Assembly (NCBI GenBank): GCA_028694155.1
Contig: JAQUTY010000001.1
Coordinates: 62,001 to 126,000 of the forward strand
Direction of reading: 5' to 3'
DNA from: Eubacteriales bacterium
GTDB taxonomy: Bacteria; Bacillota; Clostridia; Christensenellales; CAG-138
DNA length: 64,000 nt
Part shown: piece by piece, positions 9,698 through 16,598 of the stretch
How positions within the stretch are numbered: the stretch's first letter is position 1
How the letters are laid out: each line of letters starts with the position of its first letter
Made by a program: the position numbers and the translations under genes
Notes under the pieces: model-generated
The model's input: the letters and a program-made list of their open reading frames with translations, nothing else
Told to the model about the DNA's origin: nothing
Database searches by the model: none

Positions 9698-9726
9698 AGT
9701 CTATCACACAAGAATGATTTTTACAA
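9698..9726 (-). promoter_or_regulatory. Candidate promoter for the D-2-hydroxyacid dehydrogenase
   Basis: On the minus strand TTGTAA (9721-9726) and TAGACT (9698-9703) are spaced by 17 bases, about 28 bases upstream of the ATG. Confidence 0.5.
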
Positions 9727-9761
9727 ACGAACAGACTATTAAGAAACCAAAATAATATATT

Positions 9762-9798
9762 ATTCGTCTATTTGGGGTCTGACCCTAAATAGACGAAT
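9762..9798. repeat. Long intergenic inverted repeat with GGG/CCC tip
   Basis: ATTCGTCTATTT (9762-9773) and its exact complement AAATAGACGAAT (9787-9798) flank a core where GGG can pair with CCC next to a one-base bulge. The 37-base structure lies between the dehydrogenase promoter and the terminator of the 51-aa gene. No poly-T tail of the right length follows on either side, so it does not look like a standard terminator. It could be the tip of a small mobile or REP-like element. Confidence 0.6.
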
Positions 9799-9824
9799 TT
9801 TGGAAATTTTGTTATGTAAGCTAT

Positions 9825-9855
9825 AAAAAAGCGCGCCACTTTTGACGCGCCTTTT
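9825..9855 (-). terminator. Intrinsic terminator after the 51-aa gene
   Basis: On the minus strand a G+C-rich hairpin (GCGCG paired with CGCGC, extended by AAAA with TTTT across a one-base bulge) runs into TTTTTT, four bases after the stop codon of the small gene at 9860. Confidence 0.7.
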
Positions 9856-9859
9856 GTAG

Positions 9860-10015
9860 CTACATCCCCATTTTGCACATGCGTTTGGACTTGCGCCACA
9901 TACGTTTGCCGTCTCGAACCATGCGTCGGGGGACATCGGGATACAGGGAATTGATGAGAGTGACGGCCAGCGCCGCGCCTGCCGCCATACCTATTCCGAG
10001 TGCTGCTGCTTTCAT
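9860..10015 (-). CDS. Small membrane-associated protein, 51 aa, unknown
   Basis: I do not recognise this protein. It starts with a hydrophobic alanine/glycine-rich segment (about residues 2-23), followed by a strongly basic tail with repeated Arg-Lys-Met and Trp-Arg-Lys patterns and two or more cysteine/methionine residues at the end, so it is probably a single-pass membrane peptide with the positive tail inside. AGAGGTG lies six bases before the ATG, so the start is well supported; the longer frame upstream would read into iscU. It follows iscU by 64 bases and is closed by a terminator, so it may be the last gene of the isc operon or have its own promoter. Confidence 0.6.
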   Translation of the reverse strand: MKAAALGIGMAAGAALAVTLINSLYPDVPRRMVRDGKRMWRKSKRMCKMGM

Positions 10016-10021
10016 TATCTT

Positions 10022-10055
10022 CACCTCTTTCGCCGATATGTTATTATTATGGCGA
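10022..10055 (-). promoter_or_regulatory. Hairpin overlapping the leader of the 51-aa gene
   Basis: TTTCGCC and GGCGAAA (seven-base stem, A/T-rich loop of about 16 bases) lie directly before the Shine-Dalgarno of the small gene on the minus strand. No T-run follows it, so it is more likely an operator or an RNA stem in the leader than a terminator. Function unproven. Confidence 0.35.
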
Positions 10056-10079
10056 AACAGCGTGAAATAATTCTTCCCT

Positions 10080-10454
10080 TTATTTGGATTTTTTGCTGCG
10101 ATAATCGTCAACAGCAGCCTTGACCGCTTCCTCTGCAAGAACAGAGCAATGAATCTTTTGTGGCGGCAATCCTTCAAGTGCCTCAACTACCGCGGAATTT
10201 GAAATCTGCAACGCCTCGTCTATCTTCTTGCCCTTAATCATCTCGGTCGCCATGGAGCTTGTTGCAACCGCTGCTCCGCAACCAAAGGTCTTAAACTTTA
10301 CGTCCTCGATAACATCATCATCGTTGACCTTGATAAATATTTGCATGATGTCGCCGCACTTGGCGTTGCCAACCGTGCCTACTCCGCTTGCATTCTCTAT
10401 CTCTCCCACGTTCCGTGGATGCTGAAAATGATCCAAAACTTTCTCGGTATACAT
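10080..10454 (-). CDS. iscU: Fe-S cluster assembly scaffold IscU/NifU N-domain
   Basis: The 124-residue scaffold receives sulfur from the cysteine desulfurase and iron to build [2Fe-2S] and [4Fe-4S] clusters. The three ligand cysteines are present: Cys33 (NAKCGD), Cys59 (TFGCGAA) and Cys103 (KIHCSV), with the Asp after the first. Length is that of an IscU/NifU-N single-domain protein. It begins one base into the iscS stop codon, so the two proteins are co-translated, which fits their forming a complex. The genes iscA, hscBA and fdx are not adjacent, as is usual in clostridia, which have this minimal set. Confidence 0.95.
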   Translation of the reverse strand: MYTEKVLDHFQHPRNVGEIENASGVGTVGNAKCGDIMQIFIKVNDDDVIEDVKFKTFGCGAAVATSSMATEMIKGKKIDEALQISNSAVVEALEGLPPQKIHCSVLAEEAVKAAVDDYRSKKSK

Positions 10455-11626
10455 TATTTTTCTCCTCCTTTATACAATGGGGACATGGCTCTGAGCCGTT
10501 CCACAATGGGCGGCAGAGTGTCCAACACATAATCAATCTCCTCAGGGGTAGTAAATTCCGACAGCGTGAGCCTTAGCGAGCCGTGCGCAGTCTCGTGGTT
10601 AAGCCCCATTGCAAGCAGAACGTGCGATGGATCCAACGAGCCTGAAGTGCAGGCAGAACCGCTCGAGGCGGCAATTCCGTTGAGATCGAGCATCAGCAGA
10701 ATGGACTCGCCCTCGATGAAGCGAATGCTGTAATTAACATTGTTGGGCAAACGCTCGGTAGGATGACCGTTCAGCTTGACGTCCGCAATCCTGGTGGGTA
10801 TTCCAAACAACAGCCTGTCCCTAAGAACAAGCATTTTCTGCGTATTCTCCTCCATATGCTCAACCTGATATCTAAGCGCAGTGGCAAGCCCCACAATGCC
10901 TGCTACGTTCTCTGTGCCGGCACGCTTGTTGCGCTCCTGACCGCCGCCAAGAATCATGGACGGCATGCGGACGCCCTTTTTGACAAATATTGCTCCTACG
11001 CCCTTCGGCCCGTGGAACTTGTGTGCGGTGAGCGTCAACAGGTCAATGTTCATTTTTTCAACATCAACCGGAACGTGTCCCACCGCCTGTACTGCGTCCG
11101 TATGGAAGAATACGCCTGCCTTACGACACACAGTGCCTATCTGGGCAATGGGCATGATTGTGCCAACCTCGTTGTTTGCAAACATGATGGTAACAAGCAC
11201 CGTGTCGGGACGAATCGCCGCCTCGACCTGTTCTGCCGTTACTCTGCCATATTCGTCAACGGGCAGATATGTAACCTCGGCTGTTCCGTCACGCTCCATC
11301 GCCTGCAACGTATGCAAAACTGCATGATGCTCCACCGCCGAAGTGATGATGTGCTTGCCCTTCTTTTTGTATGCGGAGGCAATCCCACGAATTATCATGT
11401 TGTCTCCCTCGCTTCCGCCGCCCGTAAAAATTATCTCCTCGGGTTTGGCGTTTAGCGCAGAAGCAACAATCGCGCGCGACTGGTCAAGTCCCTTGTACGC
11501 ATCACGAGCAAAGCTGTGCAGGCTGCTCGGATTGCCATAATAATCGGTAAAATATGGCCGCATAGCTTCAACGACCTCGTCCAGCACCCTCGTGGTCGCC
11601 GCATTATCAAGATATATTCTTTGCAT
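10454..11626 (-). CDS. iscS: Cysteine desulfurase IscS/NifS
   Basis: A PLP enzyme that takes sulfur from cysteine as an enzyme-bound persulfide and hands it to IscU. In the 390 residues, the N-terminal YLDNAATT motif, the PLP-binding Lys203 in LTAHKFHGPKG, and the mobile-loop Cys326 in SSGSACTSG are visible. The SACTSGS form marks the IscS/NifS (group I) branch rather than SufS. It starts 20 bases inside the end of iscR and is coupled to iscU by a one-base overlap, giving the order iscR-iscS-iscU. Confidence 0.96.
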   Translation of the reverse strand: MQRIYLDNAATTRVLDEVVEAMRPYFTDYYGNPSSLHSFARDAYKGLDQSRAIVASALNAKPEEIIFTGGGSEGDNMIIRGIASAYKKKGKHIITSAVEHHAVLHTLQAMERDGTAEVTYLPVDEYGRVTAEQVEAAIRPDTVLVTIMFANNEVGTIMPIAQIGTVCRKAGVFFHTDAVQAVGHVPVDVEKMNIDLLTLTAHKFHGPKGVGAIFVKKGVRMPSMILGGGQERNKRAGTENVAGIVGLATALRYQVEHMEENTQKMLVLRDRLLFGIPTRIADVKLNGHPTERLPNNVNYSIRFIEGESILLMLDLNGIAASSGSACTSGSLDPSHVLLAMGLNHETAHGSLRLTLSEFTTPEEIDYVLDTLPPIVERLRAMSPLYKGGEK

Positions 11627-12056
11627 CTTCTATCCTCTTCTTCTGTTCGGTATGATCGGTGGCAAGGTCTAAAATTGATGTTTCCGCAAGAACTGCATTT
11701 ATCTTTGCTTGCAGCTTCAAAAACAGCGGACGGGTTGAACAGGTGCAGGCATTTTGGCACACGCCGCCGTCAGAGCTAACGCAATCGGCAACCGCCGTGC
11801 TGCCCTCCAGCACCTCTAAAACACTTTCAACAGATATGCTTACAGGTTCCCGTGCAAGCACATATCCGCCGTTGATTCCACGAATGGCGTCAACTATGTG
11901 CGCCTGCCTGAGCGTTCTTAATAGCTGCTCAAGATACGACTCGGATATGCCCTGCTTCTTTGCAAGCGCAGATAGCGGCTGTGGCCCATTGCCATACTCA
12001 TTGGCAAGGTCAACAACCGCCTTTAATCCATATCTCGCTCTTGTAGAAAACATCAT
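11607..12056 (-). CDS. iscR: Rrf2-family regulator, IscR-like
   Basis: The 149-residue regulator has the Rrf2 winged helix (STRARYGLKAVVDLA at the start, the recognition-helix region ISESYLEQLLRTLRQ at about 37-51, and the RGINGGYVLA wing at 59-68). Its C-terminal half holds Cys92, Cys100, Cys104 and Cys106, close to the three cysteines that bind a [2Fe-2S] cluster in IscR. This and its position at the head of iscS-iscU suggest autoregulation in response to Fe-S status. A CymR-like role in cysteine metabolism is the main alternative, but CymR lacks the cysteine cluster. Two consecutive ATG codons could start it. Confidence 0.9.
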   Translation of the reverse strand: MMFSTRARYGLKAVVDLANEYGNGPQPLSALAKKQGISESYLEQLLRTLRQAHIVDAIRGINGGYVLAREPVSISVESVLEVLEGSTAVADCVSSDGGVCQNACTCSTRPLFLKLQAKINAVLAETSILDLATDHTEQKKRIEDAKNIS

Positions 12057-12087
12057 AATAAATACCCTACTAACTTACTTGTGTATT

Positions 12088-12116
12088 AGTTTAGCACCCA
12101 ATACCATTGTTGTCAA
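12088..12116 (-). promoter_or_regulatory. Promoter of the isc operon
   Basis: TTGACA (12111-12116) and TAAACT (12088-12093), minus strand, 17-base spacer. The stretch just downstream (12062-12090) is A/T rich with repeated CTAA/TTAG half-sites and is the natural place for an IscR operator, though I cannot define the site. Confidence 0.7.
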
Positions 12117-12135
12117 TAGGGGAAAAAATATACTC

Positions 12136-12606
12136 TTAGCCGTTGAGAATGAAAATGCTTAGGTTAAGAGCAGCGGCAAGGAAAAGCCATGCCAGATAGG
12201 GGAGCTGAATAAGTCCTGCCACCTTATTGATGCGAATAAAGCGCACTATCATTCCTATAACAAGGGCGATGAGCAGCAGTATCCACACGAACGCAAACAG
12301 GCGGAGCTGCCAGCAAAAGAAGATTATCGTCCACCAGAAATTTACAAAAAGCTGTGCCGCATAGAGCCAGAGTGCGCTTGTTCGCTCGGGCGAATTAGAG
12401 TTGTAAATTATCGCCGCAGATATTCCCATCAGAATGAACAATGCCGTCCAAACGATTGGAAACACCCAGCCGGGTGGTGCGAACACAGGTTTTTTCAGCA
12501 CGTCGAACGCATCCATGCAGTTATGGCTGAAAATTGCGGACAAGCCGCCCACCGCTAAAGCAATAAGAATAGATATTAAATACACGAGCCAAGTTCTTTT
12601 TTTCAT
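12136..12606 (-). CDS. tspO: TspO/MBR-family tryptophan-rich sensory protein
   Basis: A 156-residue membrane protein with five hydrophobic segments. The family signature is clear: KPVFAPPGWVFPIVW in the loop after helix 1 (about 38-52), the NFWWTIIFF stretch in helix 3 and a tryptophan-containing LPYLAWLF in helix 5. TspO proteins bind porphyrins and cholesterol-like ligands and are tied to stress or tetrapyrrole regulation; the role in an anaerobe is unclear. It stands alone between the isc operon and glgP, both on the same strand, separated from glgP by a hairpin terminator. Confidence 0.92.
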   Translation of the reverse strand: MKKRTWLVYLISILIALAVGGLSAIFSHNCMDAFDVLKKPVFAPPGWVFPIVWTALFILMGISAAIIYNSNSPERTSALWLYAAQLFVNFWWTIIFFCWQLRLFAFVWILLLIALVIGMIVRFIRINKVAGLIQLPYLAWLFLAAALNLSIFILNG

Positions 12607-12651
12607 GTTACTATTCTATGTATCCCACAAAATAATATTCAATTCACATAT

Positions 12652-12680
12652 AAGCAAAAGCTGCCCTAATTGGGACAGCT
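12652..12680 (-). terminator. Terminator after glgP
   Basis: Minus strand hairpin AGCTG(T)CCC-aatta-GGGCAGCT with one bulged base, followed by a short T stretch. It separates glgP from tspO. Confidence 0.6.
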
Positions 12681-12708
12681 TCGGTTTGGTTGCTAATTGT
12701 TAAACTAA

Positions 12709-15078
12709 TCAGAACAGCTTTATATGGTCGTGATGAGGAAGCTCCTCAATCTGCCATATCTCTTTGGCATACTGCCTGACGGTGCGATCGGAGGAGAACT
12801 TGCCTGCGCTTGCCGTATTGATGAGGCACTTGCGTGTAAACTCCGTTCTGTTCTTGTAATCTCTATTGGCTCGCATCTTGCAATCAAGATAGGGCAGCAG
12901 CTCCAACAGGGTGAAATACTGGTCGGGCTTTTGCCACGATGTGCCAAACAGCAAGGAATGATGAAGCTCGGAGAAAATACCCGTGTTGTTGTCGCTGAAC
13001 GTTCCATCTATGAGGGTATCCACAATCCTACGAACACGAGGTTCGTAATCGTAGACTGTGCTTGGTGTGTAATGCGGACGAATATTGTTAAGCTCGCCCA
13101 CTCGATAGCCGAAGATGTAATTGTTCTCCAGTCCTGCCTGTTCGACAATCTCAACATTTGCGCCGTCAAAGGTTCCAAGCGTGACCGCACCATTGAGCAT
13201 GAGCTTCATATTGCCCGTACCCGACGCCTCTGTTCCTGCAGGCGATATTTGCTCGGAAATGTCGGCGGCAGGAATGATATGCTCCGCATACGAACAATTA
13301 TAGTTCTGCACGAACACAACACGCATGAGCTTATTTACGTCAGGATCGTTATTGATGAGCTTTGATATTTCGTTGATGTACTTTATGACAGCCTTTGCCC
13401 TCAAGTAACCCGGAGCTGCCTTTGCTCCAAAGATGAATGCTGTGGGCGCAAAGTCCAAGATAGTGCCGTCCTTTATGCCAAAGTAGATATCCATGATGGA
13501 AAAAGCATTCAAAAGCTGACGCTTATACTCGTGCATACGCTTGACCTGCACATCGAAAATGAAGTCGGGCGGAATGACCACGCCCTCACGCTTTTCGATT
13601 ATTGCGCTCAGCTGCTCCTTCTTTATTCGCTTGACGGCGGCAAATTCTTCAAGATCCTTATCGGTCTGGAACTCTTTAAGCTCGGAAAGCTTATCCAAAT
13701 TCAGCAGCCATTCATTGCCGATGCGCTTTGTGATAAACTCGGACAGCTCAGGGTTGCACAGCCCAAGCCAGCGTCTCTGCGTGATGCCGTTGGTCTTGTT
13801 CAAAAAACGTTCGGGATAGAGTGCGTACCAATCCTTGAGAACATCGTCCTTGAGAATTTGGGTGTGTATCTCCGCTACGCCATTTACAAAGCGTGAGCAG
13901 TAGACCGCCAGATTCGCCATGTGAATGGTGTTCCCATTGATGATGGTGTAGGGTGAGCAGTCCATGTTGCGTGCCATAATTTCGCCACACAGCTTGGTGT
14001 TGATTTTGTAGATGATGTCGAACACTTCGGGCAGCAGCTCCCCAAACAGTCCCACGTCCCACTTTTCCAGTGCCTCGGACATGACCGTGTGGTTGGTGTA
14101 GCAAAAAGTGTTGCGTGCTATTTCAAACGCCTCATCAAACGATAGTCCCTCGTTAATCAACAGCCTTATCAGTTCGGGAATACTGACTGTCGGGTGCGTA
14201 TCGTTGAGCTGAATGGTGGTGTGCTTTGCAAACTCACTTATGGGACGATTCTCACGCTTGTATCGGAATATCAAGTCCTGCAAGGACGCAGACGACAGGA
14301 AATACTGCTGCTTTAGGCGCAGCTTCTTGCCTGCATAAGTGGTATCGTTGGGATACAACACTCGTGTTATGTCCTCAACCGCATTCTTTTCTAGCACGGC
14401 AAGTGCATACTCCTGATCGTTGAACAGGGTGAAATCGAAGTCGGTAATTGCCTCGGACTGCCACAGGCGCAATGTGCCGATGTTGTCGGTTGCGTAACCG
14501 ATTATTGGCATATCGTACGGCACGGCTCGGACAGTCTGGTCGGCAAAGGTAACAAGCACCTCGTGCGTGTCCCTTCTGCGAGACCACGGATCTCCGTAAC
14601 GCTGCCAGTCGTCTGCCTTTTCAACCTGAAAACCATCGGTAAAAGACTGTTTGAACAGACCATACTTGTATCTGATTCCATAGCCGTCCAAGGGCAGGTT
14701 GTGTGTAGCCGCCGAATCAAGGAAGCAGGCGGCAAGTCTGCCAAGTCCTCCGTTGCCCAGTGCTGCGTCCTCAACGTCCTCAAGTGCGGCAAAATCAAGC
14801 CCGTTTTTCTCAAACTCTGATTTGACCTCGTTTAGCAATCCCAGAGAAAACAGATTGTTGTAGACCATTCTGCCCGTCAGATACTCAGCAGAAAAATAGT
14901 ACGCACCTCTTGCACGCTCGTGTGCGTGACGGCTCTGGTACCATGCGTCTGCTATTTCATCCATTATCACCGAACCCAAAGCGTCATGTATCTGGTACTT
15001 CGTTGCGTCCTGCAACGAAATCTGATGGTTGCGCTTGAGCACCAATTCAATCTTTTCGACAATGCCTTCAAACTGCAT
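12709..15078 (-). CDS. glgP: Glycogen/alpha-glucan phosphorylase
   Basis: The enzyme phosphorolyses alpha-1,4-glucan chain ends to glucose 1-phosphate. The 789-residue protein matches family GT35: ALGNGGLGRLAACFLDS near 108-124, GYGIRYKYGLFKQ near 137-149, and the PLP-lysine motif EASGTGNMKLMLNGA in the C-terminal third. It has no maltodextrin-specific marker I can see, and lacks the mammalian N-terminal phosphorylation segment. malQ lies 5 kb away on the same strand, so both maltodextrin and glycogen turnover are likely. It has its own promoter and terminator. Confidence 0.95.
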   Translation of the reverse strand: MQFEGIVEKIELVLKRNHQISLQDATKYQIHDALGSVIMDEIADAWYQSRHAHERARGAYYFSAEYLTGRMVYNNLFSLGLLNEVKSEFEKNGLDFAALEDVEDAALGNGGLGRLAACFLDSAATHNLPLDGYGIRYKYGLFKQSFTDGFQVEKADDWQRYGDPWSRRRDTHEVLVTFADQTVRAVPYDMPIIGYATDNIGTLRLWQSEAITDFDFTLFNDQEYALAVLEKNAVEDITRVLYPNDTTYAGKKLRLKQQYFLSSASLQDLIFRYKRENRPISEFAKHTTIQLNDTHPTVSIPELIRLLINEGLSFDEAFEIARNTFCYTNHTVMSEALEKWDVGLFGELLPEVFDIIYKINTKLCGEIMARNMDCSPYTIINGNTIHMANLAVYCSRFVNGVAEIHTQILKDDVLKDWYALYPERFLNKTNGITQRRWLGLCNPELSEFITKRIGNEWLLNLDKLSELKEFQTDKDLEEFAAVKRIKKEQLSAIIEKREGVVIPPDFIFDVQVKRMHEYKRQLLNAFSIMDIYFGIKDGTILDFAPTAFIFGAKAAPGYLRAKAVIKYINEISKLINNDPDVNKLMRVVFVQNYNCSYAEHIIPAADISEQISPAGTEASGTGNMKLMLNGAVTLGTFDGANVEIVEQAGLENNYIFGYRVGELNNIRPHYTPSTVYDYEPRVRRIVDTLIDGTFSDNNTGIFSELHHSLLFGTSWQKPDQYFTLLELLPYLDCKMRANRDYKNRTEFTRKCLINTASAGKFSSDRTVRQYAKEIWQIEELPHHDHIKLF

Positions 15079-15109
15079 AAAATACTCTCCCGAATATAAA
15101 TATGCATTT

Positions 15110-15138
15110 AGTATACCACAATTATCTCAAAATCGCAA
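15110..15138 (-). promoter_or_regulatory. Promoter of glgP
   Basis: TTGCGA (15133-15138) and TATACT (15110-15115) on the minus strand with a 17-base spacer. The -35 box abuts the T-run of the upstream gene's terminator. Confidence 0.65.
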
Positions 15139-15164
15139 AAAATCCGACCTGTTTGGGGTCGAAT
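15136..15164 (-). terminator. Terminator after the NlpC/P60 gene
   Basis: Minus strand stem ATTCGACC/GGTCGGAT (one G-T pair, seven-base loop) followed by TTTTTT. It lies 100 bases downstream of the stop codon and its tail merges into the glgP -35 region. Nothing else is visible in 15165-15262. Confidence 0.65.
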
Positions 15165-15262
15165 TTGTGTAAAAATCGCGTAAAATGTATAGACACATGT
15201 TCGGATATGGGCGCACAGGCAGAAAATTCCGACTGTTTGCCCCATTGCAAAGTGCTATGATG

Positions 15263-16510
15263 CTACCAAGGGCGGCGCGCACAGACAAAGTTGCGTTTCC
15301 AGTAGGACGACACCGATCGCTTGACGACCTCACCGTTTGCGCTGGAGGCATCAATCATCATTCCGCTTCCAATATATATGCCGCAATGCGACACCCGATC
15401 GCTTGTATCGGATTTGAAGAACAAAATATCGCCCTTTTGGACATCGCCGTAACTGGATATTTTTTTCCAGCTTGTCTTATTGGAAAAGCCGCTTGCATTC
15501 AGTCTGCTGCAGGACACGCCCGCCTGACGCAAGCACCAGTAAACAAAGCCTGAACAGTCAAAGGTGTTTGGCCCCTTGTCGCCTAAAACATACTCGCACC
15601 CCAGCTTGCTTTTTGCAGCCTTTATGAACCTATCGAGCCTTGTGGTGGTAGTTTCGCTTGTGCTAGGCTTATCGTCGTCCTTGTCGTCCTTCTTTGCGGC
15701 TTCTTCCTTCTGTTTCTTTTCAAGAGCAGAGGATATCTTTGCATCGTCCGAATAAATTTTCTCTAGTGTTTTCTCTCCTGCAAGTCCGTCCTGTGAAAGA
15801 CTATTGCGCTTTTGAAATGCGGTCACGGCACTGATTGTATTTTGTCCGTAAATGCCGTCCACTTGACTTGAGCTTAGATACCCCAGCTCCTCCAGTCTGT
15901 CCTGCACCATCTTTACGTCCTTGCCCTCTGCGCCCTCTTTGAGAACATAAGGTTCTGCATCGAAGGAATATAGCAGGGTATAGGTCTGCGAACCTACAAC
16001 ACCGTCCTCGGTAAGAGTATGCTGACGTTGAAACAGCTTTACGGCATACTCGGTGCCACTACCGAAATAGTTGGTTGTTTCGTCAAGATCAAGGTAGCCC
16101 AGCTCCATCAGACGCATCTGCAGCAAAGTTACTTCATCACTTTTGTCATGCTTTTTCATCACCGGAAACGGAGTATCGGAGGGTTCATCGGTATAGGTGG
16201 GTTCATCGGACGATATTACCTGACCTGCCTCGTTTGTAATCACGGGCATATCGGTAGGTGTTTGATTATCATCTTGATTGGGTGATGGCGTAAACGAGCT
16301 GGTTGGCTCAACATTGCTTGTGACAGGGAGCGTGTCCGAACCCTTACAGCCTGAACAGTTGGCAATTCCAACAATTATCAGCACCAACAGGGCTATGACC
16401 AAAAGCACGGTGCATATTAGTATGCCAAGTCGTACTGCCTGCGGAAACCGTGTCAGCCTTTCAAGCAGGTTCTCTATTCCATATCCGATTTTGCGTAAAA
16501 TTTTCTTCAT
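15263..16510 (-). CDS. Membrane-anchored NlpC/P60 endopeptidase with two peptidoglycan-binding domains
   Basis: A 415-residue wall hydrolase predicted to cut the stem peptide of peptidoglycan. One transmembrane helix at about 28-50 follows a basic N-terminus, so it is probably a type II membrane anchor rather than a cleaved signal. A Thr/Pro/Asp-rich linker follows, then two PG_binding_1 repeats (about 125-185 and 190-250), a charged Lys/Asp spacer, and the NlpC/P60 domain from about 290. The catalytic cysteine is in TFDCSGFVYW, the histidine in VSHCGIYIG, and the third polar residue in the following DASSANG strand. It lies between glgP and the mreCD/PBP2 genes, consistent with a role in wall growth or daughter separation. 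Confidence 0.92.
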   Translation of the reverse strand: MKKILRKIGYGIENLLERLTRFPQAVRLGILICTVLLVIALLVLIIVGIANCSGCKGSDTLPVTSNVEPTSSFTPSPNQDDNQTPTDMPVITNEAGQVISSDEPTYTDEPSDTPFPVMKKHDKSDEVTLLQMRLMELGYLDLDETTNYFGSGTEYAVKLFQRQHTLTEDGVVGSQTYTLLYSFDAEPYVLKEGAEGKDVKMVQDRLEELGYLSSSQVDGIYGQNTISAVTAFQKRNSLSQDGLAGEKTLEKIYSDDAKISSALEKKQKEEAAKKDDKDDDKPSTSETTTTRLDRFIKAAKSKLGCEYVLGDKGPNTFDCSGFVYWCLRQAGVSCSRLNASGFSNKTSWKKISSYGDVQKGDILFFKSDTSDRVSHCGIYIGSGMMIDASSANGEVVKRSVSSYWKRNFVCARRPW

Positions 16511-16519
16511 ATCATATTT

Positions 16520-16548
16520 AGTGTAGAAAAGTTCTTGCCAAAATGCAA
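16520..16548 (-). promoter_or_regulatory. Candidate promoter of the NlpC/P60 gene
   Basis: TTGCAT (16543-16548) and TACACT (16520-16525), minus strand, 17-base spacer, placed only about 10 bases before the ATG, so the leader would be very short. Confidence 0.4.
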
Positions 16549-16598
16549 GCGTTTTTGCGAAAATTCAAGAATACACAACATTTTATACGCCTTTTTGC

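Noticed and set aside
10763..11340. Plus-strand open frame of about 230 codons opposite iscS
   Set aside because: Antisense of a complete, well-conserved gene; no ribosome-binding site and no family similarity.
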